DNA from: Clostridiales bacterium UBA3758 | GTDB taxonomy: Bacteria; Bacillota; Clostridia; Oscillospirales; Oscillospiraceae | Direction: 5' to 3' | Length of the DNA: 64,000 nucleotides | NCBI GenBank assembly: GCA_002371675.1 | Contig: DFGE01000022.1 | Span: 204,180 to 268,179 of the forward strand | In this document: piece after piece, positions 27,747-34,789 of the stretch | Layout of the letters: the number at the start of each line of letters is the position of its first letter | How positions within the stretch are numbered: position 1 is the stretch's first letter | Notes under the pieces: generated by a model | Told to the model about the DNA's origin: nothing | Seen by the model: the letters and a program-made list of their open reading frames with translations, nothing else | Database searches by the model: none | Translations under genes and position numbers: made by a program

Positions 27747-28811
27747 CTAGCCTCTCACAAGGCGAAGAATGTCATTGAACATCACGAAGGCCATCAAAGC
27801 CAGCAGCAGGATCATGCCCGCGCCGTGGACATAGCCCTCGTACTTGGGGTTGAGCTTTTTATGGGTAACGCTCTCGATGAGCCAGGTGATAAGCAGGAAA
27901 AAGACGCGTCCGCCATCCAGCGCGGGGATGGGAAGCAGATTCATAATGGCGAGGTTCACGGCAATGAAGGCGCCGAGATACAGGATATTAAAGAACGCAT
28001 CCTCCACCGTTTCCGCCTGCTCGCCCGTCTCGGCCATGAGATCAACGATGCCGACCGGGCCGGAGAGCTCCTTGACGCTCACATCGCCGCGGACCAGCAT
28101 CTCCAGGCTCATCCAGACCATGCGGCTGAAGTCCATGGCTGTATCCCAGGTGTGAGAGAGCTTTTTGCCGAAGGTAGCCTCCTCGACATCGTTTCCGAGG
28201 TAGAAGCCGAACATTTTGTTCTCCTGACCTTCGTATTCGATGGGCACCATGTAGTAGTCCTTGATCTTGACCTTTTCTCCGTTGCGGATCATGACGAGAT
28301 CATAGTAGTCTCCGCCGCGGCTGAGAAATGTACCGACGTCCTCGGTATGGTATATGCGGTGGCCGTCGATCTTATAAAACTGATCACCTGCCTGCAGACC
28401 CTCTGCGCTCTCGTAGGGGCAGCCGTCCATGAAGCCGCTGAGCACCGGAACATAAAAGCCCTTCGCACTGATATACAGGCAGAAGATCACCAAGAGGCCG
28501 AGCAGGAAGTTCATCGCCGCGCCGGCGCAGAGGATGATCGCCCGCTTCCAGGGCGCCTGGCTGGTGAAGGCGCGCGGATCGTCATTCTCCTCGTCCTCGC
28601 CGAGCATGGCGCAGTAACCTCCGAGAGGGATGGCGCGCAGGGAATAGAGCGTCTCGCCTTTTTTCTTTTTGAAAATGGCAGGGCCCATGCCGATGGAGAA
28701 CTCCTCCACCTTCACGCCGCAGGCCTTGGCTGTGATGAAGTGCCCGAATTCGTGGATACCGATGAGCACGCCGAAAATCAAAATGGCAAACAGGATATAT
28801 ACGATGGTCAT
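27747..28811 (-). CDS. rseP: RIP zinc metalloprotease RseP
   Basis: Site-2 intramembrane protease that cleaves anti-sigma factors or signal-peptide remnants. The 354 residues have the zinc motif HEFGH in the first membrane segment, a central PDZ domain (SAEGLQAGDQFYKIDGHRI), and NLLPIPALDGGR in a later segment. It lies in the conserved dxr-rseP-ispG order, 30 bases after dxr. Substrate not shown here. Confidence 0.93.
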   Translation of the reverse strand: MTIVYILFAILIFGVLIGIHEFGHFITAKACGVKVEEFSIGMGPAIFKKKKGETLYSLRAIPLGGYCAMLGEDEENDDPRAFTSQAPWKRAIILCAGAAMNFLLGLLVIFCLYISAKGFYVPVLSGFMDGCPYESAEGLQAGDQFYKIDGHRIYHTEDVGTFLSRGGDYYDLVMIRNGEKVKIKDYYMVPIEYEGQENKMFGFYLGNDVEEATFGKKLSHTWDTAMDFSRMVWMSLEMLVRGDVSVKELSGPVGIVDLMAETGEQAETVEDAFFNILYLGAFIAVNLAIMNLLPIPALDGGRVFFLLITWLIESVTHKKLNPKYEGYVHGAGMILLLALMAFVMFNDILRLVRG

Positions 28812-28841
28812 AAGGGATCCTTTCTTGCGCGGGGAAAACGC

Positions 28842-29984
28842 TCAGAAATGTTCGTTCACGTAGGCGCGGGCGGCGGTGTCGGCGGCAAGGATGACGTCGA
28901 GATCGTCCGCAGGCTGCCGGGGGATGGTCTCGACAGCGCCGCGCGCGGCGTCATAGATGCGGTTATAGCCCAACTCGCCGCGCAGGAACTTGTGCACCGC
29001 GACCTCGTTGGCCGCGCTCATCACGCAGGGCGCCGTACCGCCGCGGCGGGCACAGTCCATTGCCAGCGCGAGGCAGGGGAAGTTGACAAGATCCGGCTCC
29101 TCAAAGCTCAAATCGCGCAGCTTCCAGAAATCAAGATGCTCAAACTGCGACGCGCAGCGATCCGGGTAGCTCAGCGCGAGCTGGATCGGCAGACCCATAT
29201 CGGGCACGCCGAGCTGGGCGATGACCGTGCCGTCGACAAGCTCTACCATAGAGTGTATGACGCTCTGCGGGTGGATAACCACCGTGATATCATCCGGCGT
29301 CACGGAGAAGAGGTGCATCGCCTCGATGAACTCCAACCCCTTGTTCATGAGCGTGGAGCTGTCCACGGAGATTTTCGCACCCATGCTCCAGTTGGGGTGT
29401 GCCACCGCCTGGGCGGGGGTAATATCCTCCAGCGTCGCACGCGATCTGCCGCGGAAGGGGCCGCCGGAGCCGGTAAGCAGGATCTTGTGCAGCTCGCCCT
29501 CTCCCCTGCCCATGAGGCACTGGAAAATGGCGGAATGCTCCGAATCGACCGGGACAATCTCCGCGCCTTTCTCCTTAGCGCGCGCCATCACGAGCTCGCC
29601 CGCGCAGACGAGTGTCTCCTTGTTGGCAAGGGCGATGCGCTTTTTCGCGTCGATGGCGGCCAGGGTGGGCTTCAGCCCGACGGCGCCGGACACCGCCGTC
29701 ACTACGCAGTCGGCGCTGTCAAGCGTGGCGGCCTCAATCAGGCCCTCCATGCCGGAGCCGACGCGGATATCCGTATCGGCAACGGCGAGCTTGAACGCCT
29801 TTGCCGCCTCCTCATCGTATACGGCCACAAATTCCGGCTTGAATTTTCTCGCCTGCTGCTCCAGCAGGTCGATCTTCCGGTTGGCAGTCAGCGCGGCCAC
29901 ACGGATGCCGGTATGCTCGGCAACCGCTGCCGTCTGCCGCCCGATGGAACCGGTGCAGCCCAATATGGAAATGGCATTTACCAT
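28842..29984 (-). CDS. dxr: 1-deoxy-D-xylulose 5-phosphate reductoisomerase
   Basis: NADPH-dependent enzyme making MEP from DXP, the committed step of the MEP pathway. The 380 residues include the N-terminal nucleotide site ILGCTGSIGRQTA, and the metal and substrate motifs VDSEHSAIFQCL, LTGSGGPFRG, NWSMGAKISVDSSTLMNKGLE and MSAANEVAV. GGGGGTATTCCT precedes the ATG. Part of the pyrH-to-polC block. Confidence 0.97.
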   Translation of the reverse strand: MVNAISILGCTGSIGRQTAAVAEHTGIRVAALTANRKIDLLEQQARKFKPEFVAVYDEEAAKAFKLAVADTDIRVGSGMEGLIEAATLDSADCVVTAVSGAVGLKPTLAAIDAKKRIALANKETLVCAGELVMARAKEKGAEIVPVDSEHSAIFQCLMGRGEGELHKILLTGSGGPFRGRSRATLEDITPAQAVAHPNWSMGAKISVDSSTLMNKGLEFIEAMHLFSVTPDDITVVIHPQSVIHSMVELVDGTVIAQLGVPDMGLPIQLALSYPDRCASQFEHLDFWKLRDLSFEEPDLVNFPCLALAMDCARRGGTAPCVMSAANEVAVHKFLRGELGYNRIYDAARGAVETIPRQPADDLDVILAADTAARAYVNEHF

Positions 29985-30002
29985 AGGAATACCCCCTCAG
30001 GA

Positions 30003-30683
30003 TCACTTTCTTTTCAGCACTCTCAGCTTTGCCTTCTGCTCTGCGCCTATGCGGTAACTCTCCACCGCTTTCTGAATGGTCTTGTTATGTGTCCAGCAGT
30101 CCAGGCGGCCTTCTTCAAGATAAGGCAGCGTAGCCTCATACTGCTTGGCAAGGGCGGTGGCAAAGAACCAAGCCCTCATCATGTTAACATAATATTCTTT
30201 CGATTCAATTAAGGAAACCAATTCCAGCGCTTCCGGCATAAAATCCTCGTCAAGAAAATGCGCCATCAGCATCCCCACGCCGAAGCGGACGGTGTAGGGC
30301 CGCTCGGAGACAAGCCAGCGGCGGATATGCTCCAGCAGCTCCGGGCGGTGTTTTTTGAAAACCTTCGGGCTGAAGCTGTCGCAGGTGGCCCAGTTGTCAA
30401 CATAGGGCAGGAAGCGCTCGGTCTCCGCCATGCAGTGGTCAAAGTCCCGGATCTGCTCAAGCAGGAATGCATGGAGCCCGTTTTCCTCAAAGGTTTCGTG
30501 GGGCAGCACTCTCAGAAAGGCCTCCGCCGCATCGCTGCCGCGCAGCTCCTTTGCCAGCTTTCGCAGGGCGGGCGTGCGCGCGCCGAGGATGGTTTGACGC
30601 TCAAGGGTCGGGACAAGCCTTGCCACGAAGGCCGCGTTCTTTTCATCCCGCAGCGCGAACAAGCGTTCCTGTATTTCCGTCAT
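30003..30683 (-). CDS. DNA alkylation repair protein, AlkD-like
   Basis: A 226-residue all-helical HEAT-repeat protein of the AlkD family, which removes bulky alkylated bases. Visible motifs are LGARTPALRKLAKEL, FLPYVDNWATCDSFSPKVF with the catalytic Asp/Trp region, and EYYVNMMRAWFFATALAKQY. I prefer the ATG at 30683 because GGAG lies 8 bases upstream; a GTG at 30692 overlaps that site. It stands between uppS and dxr, where cdsA is usually found, and parts of it (near 30180-30220) are AT-richer than the neighbours, suggesting it was inserted. Confidence 0.88.
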   Translation of the reverse strand: MTEIQERLFALRDEKNAAFVARLVPTLERQTILGARTPALRKLAKELRGSDAAEAFLRVLPHETFEENGLHAFLLEQIRDFDHCMAETERFLPYVDNWATCDSFSPKVFKKHRPELLEHIRRWLVSERPYTVRFGVGMLMAHFLDEDFMPEALELVSLIESKEYYVNMMRAWFFATALAKQYEATLPYLEEGRLDCWTHNKTIQKAVESYRIGAEQKAKLRVLKRK

Positions 30684-30701
30684 GCTCAACACTCCGAAAA
30701 G

Positions 30702-31433
30702 CTATTTCACGCCGCCGTAGCGCCGGTCACGTCTGCGATAGGCCTCGATCGCCCTGTCGAGTTCCTCCGGGCCGAAATCGGGCCAGAGCACGTCTGTAAA
30801 ATAAAACTCCGCGTAAGCGCACTGCCAGAGCAGAAAATTGGAGAGGCGCTGCTCACCGCCGGGACGAATGAGCAGGTCGGGATCGGGGATGCCGGCGGAG
30901 TAGAGATAGCCGCCGAAGCGCTCCTCCGTGAGCGCATCCGCCTTTCCCGCCGCGAAGTCCTCCGCATAGCGGCGCGCGGCGTGCAGGATCTCGTCCCGCC
31001 CGCCGTAGTTGATGCAGATGTTGGCCTGAAAGCCTTCATAGTGCGAGGATATCTCCTCGGTCTTCGCAACCAGGGCGCGCTGCTCCTCGCTGAGCGCGCT
31101 GATATCGCCCAGCACCTTCATGCGGATATGGTCGCGCTCCATGGTGTCCACCGCCTCCTGCAGATAGCGGTTGAGCAGAGCCATAATGGTCCTGACCTCT
31201 GCGGGCGGACGCTTCCAGTTCTCTGTGGAAAAAGCATAGACCGTGAGATAGTCTACGCCGATGTCTTTGCAATAGGTGGCAATTTTGCGGAAGGTTTCCG
31301 CGCCGACGGCGTGCCCCGCCGTGCGCGGAAGGCCGCGCTTCTTGGCCCAGCGCCCGTTTCCGTCCAGAATAATGGCAATATGCCGGGGGATGCCCTCCCC
31401 CGGCGTATTGGTCTTGTTGTTCGTGTTTGCCAT
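30702..31433 (-). CDS. uppS: Isoprenyl transferase (undecaprenyl diphosphate synthase)
   Basis: Cis-prenyltransferase that makes the C55 carrier lipid for cell-wall synthesis. The 243 residues contain IILDGNGRWAKKRGLPRTAGH (catalytic Asp), LTVYAFSTENWKRP and RPGGEQRLSNFLLWQ...EFYFTDVLWPDF. Its start overlaps the frr stop (ATGA). It uses the isoprenoid units made by the dxr/ispG pathway encoded downstream. Confidence 0.96.
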   Translation of the reverse strand: MANTNNKTNTPGEGIPRHIAIILDGNGRWAKKRGLPRTAGHAVGAETFRKIATYCKDIGVDYLTVYAFSTENWKRPPAEVRTIMALLNRYLQEAVDTMERDHIRMKVLGDISALSEEQRALVAKTEEISSHYEGFQANICINYGGRDEILHAARRYAEDFAAGKADALTEERFGGYLYSAGIPDPDLLIRPGGEQRLSNFLLWQCAYAEFYFTDVLWPDFGPEELDRAIEAYRRRDRRYGGVK

Positions 31434-31984
31434 CAGATCTCCGTGAGTTCCTTCTCTTTGCGCTCGGCGATCTTGTCGATCTCCTTGATAAAGTCGTCCG
31501 TCAGCTTCTGGATGTCCTTCTCGGCGATCTTGTAATCGTCCTCGGTGATCTCGGACTTCTTCTGCTGCTTCTTGAACTTCTCGACCGCGTCGCGGCGGAT
31601 GTTGCGGATGGCAACCTTGGCCTCCTCGGCATACTTCTTGGTCTGCTTGACCAGATCGCGGCGGCGCTCCTCGGTGAGCGGCGGGAAGACGAGGCGAATG
31701 CTGCGGCCGTCGTTCTGCGGGTTGATACCCAGGTCGGAGGCGAGGATGGCCTTTTCAATAGTCTTGAGCAGGGAGCCGTCCCAGGGCTGGATCAGCAGAG
31801 AGCGGGGATCCGGCGTGGAAATGGACGCGACCTGCTGGATCGGGGTGGGGACCCCATAGTAATCCACCTGGATCTGATCGAGTACGGAGGCATTGGCGCG
31901 GCCGGCGCGGATCGTCGCCAGGGTAGCGGTCAGGTTTTCGCAGGTCTTTTTCATTTTGCTTTCAAATTCGGTGTAATCAGACAT
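31433..31984 (-). CDS. frr: Ribosome recycling factor
   Basis: Splits post-termination ribosomes with EF-G. The 183-residue length is normal and the sequence carries IRAGRANASVLDQIQVDYYG, the Pro/Leu-rich middle, and the C-terminal helix KKYAEEAKVAIRNIRRDAVE. It follows pyrH by 37 bases and overlaps uppS by one base, the standard pyrH-frr-uppS order. Confidence 0.97.
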   Translation of the reverse strand: MSDYTEFESKMKKTCENLTATLATIRAGRANASVLDQIQVDYYGVPTPIQQVASISTPDPRSLLIQPWDGSLLKTIEKAILASDLGINPQNDGRSIRLVFPPLTEERRRDLVKQTKKYAEEAKVAIRNIRRDAVEKFKKQQKKSEITEDDYKIAEKDIQKLTDDFIKEIDKIAERKEKELTEI

Positions 31985-32021
31985 GTTGTACCCTCCTCAT
32001 TTGATATATCGTAAAGCTTTA

Positions 32022-32732
32022 TTACTTGACAGTCGTACCGATCTTCTCACCGCAGACGACCCGGCAGATGTTATCGGGATCAGCCAGAGCGAAAACGATC
32101 ACAGGGATATTGTTGTCCATAGCCATGCTGGTGGCGGTAGAGTCCATGACGGCGAGACGGCGGGCAAGCACCTCGTCATAGCTGATCTCGTCGAACTTCA
32201 CTGCCTCGGGATTGCGGCGCGGATCATCGGAATACACGCCGTCGATGTTCTTGGCCAGCAGGATAGCGTCCGCGTGGATCTCTGCCGCGCGCAGCGTAGC
32301 AGCGGTGTCGGTGGAGAAAAACGGAGAACCCGTGCCGCAGGCGAAGAGCACGATTTTGCCCTGCTCCAGATACTCAATGGCCCTGCGGGTGTCATAGCGT
32401 TCGCCCACGCCCTGGATGTCCACGGCGGTCATCACGCGCGCGTCCGCGCCGTGCTGCTTGAACACATCGCCAACTGCGAGGCAGTTCATTGCCGTGGCGA
32501 GCATACCCATGCGGTCTGCGCTCACGCGCTCGACCTTTCCTGCGCCGTCCTTGACGCCGCGCCAGAAGTTGCCGCCGCCGATCACGATACCGATCTGGAC
32601 GCCGGACGCGGCGACCGCCTTGACGCTCTCGCAGACGCTGGAGACAAAATCAAAGTCAAAACCGCTGTGCTTCTCGCCAGCAAGCGCCTCGCCGCTGATC
32701 TTGATCAAAACGCGCTTGTAAATTGCTCCCAT
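32022..32732 (-). CDS. pyrH: UMP kinase
   Basis: Phosphorylates UMP to UDP. The 236 residues carry RVLIKISGEALAG, IVIGGGNFWRG, DRMGMLATAMNCLA, and CGTGSPFFSTDTAA of the amino-acid-kinase fold. The start at 32732 follows GGAGGAAACATA; an open frame continues far upstream antisense to spoIIGA but is not PyrH. First gene of the translation/envelope block, with a good promoter at 32783-32811. Confidence 0.97.
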   Translation of the reverse strand: MGAIYKRVLIKISGEALAGEKHSGFDFDFVSSVCESVKAVAASGVQIGIVIGGGNFWRGVKDGAGKVERVSADRMGMLATAMNCLAVGDVFKQHGADARVMTAVDIQGVGERYDTRRAIEYLEQGKIVLFACGTGSPFFSTDTAATLRAAEIHADAILLAKNIDGVYSDDPRRNPEAVKFDEISYDEVLARRLAVMDSTATSMAMDNNIPVIVFALADPDNICRVVCGEKIGTTVK

Positions 32733-32782
32733 TATGTTTCCTCCACAGGTATAGCGACAATTCGCTGTATTCAACCTGAATG

Positions 32783-32811
32783 ATTCTACCACAGCTTCAG
32801 GATTTTGACAA
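32783..32811 (-). promoter_or_regulatory. Sigma-A promoter of the pyrH operon
   Basis: On the minus strand TTGTCA (32806-32811) and TAGAAT (32783-32788) are 17 bases apart. It lies back to back with the spoIIGA promoter, 8 bases between the two -35 boxes. Confidence 0.75.
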
Positions 32812-32818
32812 TGCCAGA

Positions 32819-32852
32819 TTGACAAAATCTCACGCCCGCCCGGTGGTATCAT
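32819..32852 (+). promoter_or_regulatory. Candidate Spo0A-type promoter of spoIIGA-sigE
   Basis: A perfect TTGACA (32819-32824) and TATCAT (32847-32852) are separated by 22 bases, too far for ordinary sigma-A use but the spacing known for the Spo0A-activated spoIIG promoter. TGACAAA at 32820 and TGACAAT at 32806 resemble the Spo0A box at most positions. Confidence 0.5.
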
Positions 32853-32858
32853 AAGCAC

Positions 32859-33674
32859 ATGGAGATCATCTACGTCGACTCTCTGTTCTTCCTCAACCTC
32901 GCGGCGGACTATCTGCTTCTGCTCGCCGCTGCGGCGATCGCAGGCCTGCGCTTTCGGCGCGGAGCTTATCTGCTTGCGGCGCTGCTCGGGGCAGTCTACT
33001 CCGTGGCGGTTTATCTTCCCGGCTGCCGCTTTCTCGCCGCTGAGCACTGGCGGATCGGTGCAGGGCTGGGAATGGGGCTTATCGCCTTCGGCGGGGAGCG
33101 CAAGCCCTGGCGCTGTATGCTGAGCTGGCTGGCAGTCTCGGCTTCCTTCGGCGGCGCGCTCTGGGCGCTCGGCGGAGAACACATGAGCCTGCGGACGCTG
33201 ATGCTCTGCTTTGGCCTCTGCTACGGAGCGATGCGCCTGTACTTCTCCGGGAAAGGGCGGAGGATCGACAAGCAGCGAAAGGAGGTCAGGCTGCGTTTTC
33301 TTGGGCGTGAGGCAGTGTTTCCCGCTATGGTGGACAGCGGAAACGAGCTGCACGACCCTGTCACGGGCGCGCGCGTACTCGTCGCCTGTCCGCACGCGCT
33401 GCGTCCGATTCTGAGGGAGTATACGCAGCTCTTCGAAACAGGCGACGCGCCTGAGCTCCTGACGCGCTGCGCCGCCATTCCCACGCTGCGCGGGAAGCTG
33501 CGCCTGCTCCCCTTCTCCGCCGTCGGCGGCGGCGGACTGCTGCCGGTCTTCCGGCCGGATGCACTGCTGCTCGACGGGGAAAGAATTGAGGGTGTGTTGA
33601 TCGGAGTTTCGCCGCAAGCCGCAGGCGACGGCTATGAGGGCATCGTGGGAGTGGATATGGGAAAGGAGAATTAA
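32859..33674 (+). CDS. spoIIGA: Sigma-E processing peptidase SpoIIGA
   Basis: Membrane-embedded aspartic protease of the sporulation septum that cleaves pro-sigma-E in the mother cell. The 271 residues have about five N-terminal membrane helices (to residue 125) and a cytoplasmic protease domain with the catalytic MVDSGN motif near residue 150. The gene ends directly before sigE with no gap, as in the spoIIG operon. The promoter geometry supports Spo0A control. Confidence 0.93.
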   Translation: MEIIYVDSLFFLNLAADYLLLLAAAAIAGLRFRRGAYLLAALLGAVYSVAVYLPGCRFLAAEHWRIGAGLGMGLIAFGGERKPWRCMLSWLAVSASFGGALWALGGEHMSLRTLMLCFGLCYGAMRLYFSGKGRRIDKQRKEVRLRFLGREAVFPAMVDSGNELHDPVTGARVLVACPHALRPILREYTQLFETGDAPELLTRCAAIPTLRGKLRLLPFSAVGGGGLLPVFRPDALLLDGERIEGVLIGVSPQAAGDGYEGIVGVDMGKEN

Positions 33675-34397
33675 ATGTTATGTAAACCTCAAATCGTTTT
33701 CTTCCAGGCGCAGCTGCTGCGCATCCTGGGCTGTGAATCCTCCTCGCTTTTTTACATCGGCGGAAGCGATCCCCTGCCGCCTCCGCTGAAGAAGGAGCAG
33801 GAGGACGAGGCCATCGCTGCGCTGGAGCGGGGAGAAGAGGCGGCAAGACAGCTGCTCATTGAGCACAATCTCCGCCTGGTCGTCTTCCTTGCGCGGCGTT
33901 TCGAGAACACCGGCGTGAATCTCGAGGATCTGATCTCCATCGGCACGATCGGGCTCATCAAGGCGGTGAACACCTTCCAGTCCGGCAAGAACATCAAGCT
34001 GGCGACTTATGCCTCACGCTGTATTGAGAACGAGATCCTCATGCACCTGCGCAAGGTAAGCGGGCAGAAGGCGGAGCTGAGTTTCGACGAACCGCTCAAC
34101 ACCGACTGGGATGGAAACGAGCTGCTGCTCTCCGACATCCTCGGTACGGACGATGACGAGGTCTCGCGTCCGCTGGAGGACGACGCAGACCGGCAGATGC
34201 TTATGGAGGCGATCCGAAAGCTTGACGAGCGGGAACAGACCATTATTCTATTGCGCTTCGGCCTGCCGAACGGGCGCGAATACACGCAAAAGGAGGTTGC
34301 CGACCGTATGGGAATCTCCCAGAGCTATATCAGCCGTCTGGAAAAACGGATCATCGAGCGTCTGCGGCGGGAGATACTGAGGCAAATGCAGGCGTAA
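33675..34397 (+). CDS. sigE: RNA polymerase sporulation sigma factor SigE
   Basis: Early mother-cell sigma factor. The 240 residues start with a pro-sequence (to about residue 28, ending near [13 protein letters not shown]) that SpoIIGA removes, then regions 2 ([30 protein letters not shown]) and 4 ([25 protein letters not shown]). ATG follows the spoIIGA stop immediately. In Bacillus and many clostridia sigG follows; here a terminator and mgtE follow instead. Confidence 0.96.
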   Translation: MLCKPQIVFFQAQLLRILGCESSSLFYIGGSDPLPPPLKKEQEDEAIAALERGEEAARQLLIEHNLRLVVFLARRFENTGVNLEDLISIGTIGLIKAVNTFQSGKNIKLATYASRCIENEILMHLRKVSGQKAELSFDEPLNTDWDGNELLLSDILGTDDDEVSRPLEDDADRQMLMEAIRKLDEREQTIILLRFGLPNGREYTQKEVADRMGISQSYISRLEKRIIERLRREILRQMQA

Positions 34398-34525
34398 TAG
34401 CAGGAAAAGCCTTGCAAAACAAGGCTTAAGGCTGAGGGCTATTGTATTCGATGCGGGTCTTGCCTTCTCTGGCTAACCCGCTGCTCTATGCTCTCACGAT
34501 TCAATAGGTTATTTGACAGTCTCGA
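34398..34525 (+). other. Non-coding stretch after sigE
   Basis: Contains one small perfect hairpin (34407-34427, AAGCCTTG/CAAGGCTT type) without a T tract and a GCGGGT/ACCCGC pair. I see no gene here. Confidence 0.5.
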
Positions 34526-34559
34526 GGAAAAAACGAGCGGGAAACCGCTCGTTTTTTCC
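34526..34559 (+). terminator. Terminator of spoIIGA-sigE
   Basis: A perfect stem GGAAAAAACGAGCGG / CCGCTCGTTTTTTCC with a GAAA loop. Its last base abuts the -35 box of the mgtE promoter. Confidence 0.92.
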
Positions 34560-34589
34560 TTGACAACAAACCGGAAAATCAAGTATGCT
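34560..34589 (+). promoter_or_regulatory. Sigma-A promoter of the mgtE leader
   Basis: TTGACA (34560-34565) and TATGCT (34584-34589) are 18 bases apart. The predicted transcript starts near 34596, giving a leader of about 190 bases before mgtE. Confidence 0.7.
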
Positions 34590-34616
34590 GAACATGCCAT
34601 TCTATAAGAAGAAGGA

Positions 34617-34789
34617 GGAAGCGTCCATGGACGGTGGAAGTAGTACCGGCACATCCGCAGGCCGAAGTACAACGGCGGACCCCGTGCCCTTGCGGGCGCT
34701 TCCGTCAAATAACTGAATAGCGGAACTTTGGTCTGCTGTACCGGCCTTCCGAACCTGAGACAAAATCAATCAGAAGGAGGAAAGACCAA
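34617..34789 (+). promoter_or_regulatory. Structured leader of mgtE with alternative pairings
   Basis: Segments that can pair in exclusive ways: GGAAGCGTCC (34617-34626) with GGGCGCTTCC (34694-34703); CGGAA (34721-34725) with TTCCG at 34700-34704 inside the upstream ORF or with TTCCG at 34747-34751; TTGGTCT (34728-34734) with AGACCAA (34783-34789), which reaches the first base of the mgtE start codon. This is the layout of a translation-coupled switch. It does not fit the M-box magnesium riboswitch. Confidence 0.5.
34627..34716 (+). CDS. 29-codon leader peptide upstream of mgtE
   Basis: A short frame with AAGGAGG 8 bases before its ATG, as good a ribosome binding site as any in the window. 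The peptide is Gly/Ser/Thr-rich at first and ends in ADPVPLRALPSNN. The DPxPL stretch resembles the DPTPLP core of the Salmonella MgtL leader peptide, which controls the magnesium transporter gene mgtA. Its last codons overlap segments of the leader that pair with the region before mgtE. An in-frame ATG at 34594 would lengthen it but sits at the transcription start. Not a recognised family; function inferred from position. Confidence 0.55.
   Translation: MDGGSSTGTSAGRSTTADPVPLRALPSNN

Noticed and set aside
34439..34708. 89-codon minus-strand frame in the mgtE leader
   Set aside because: It crosses the sigE terminator and the mgtE promoter and has no ribosome binding site or family features.
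34398..34788. M-box magnesium riboswitch before mgtE
   Set aside because: I could not find the conserved M-box sequence blocks or fold; the leader is explained better by a short ORF with alternative pairings.
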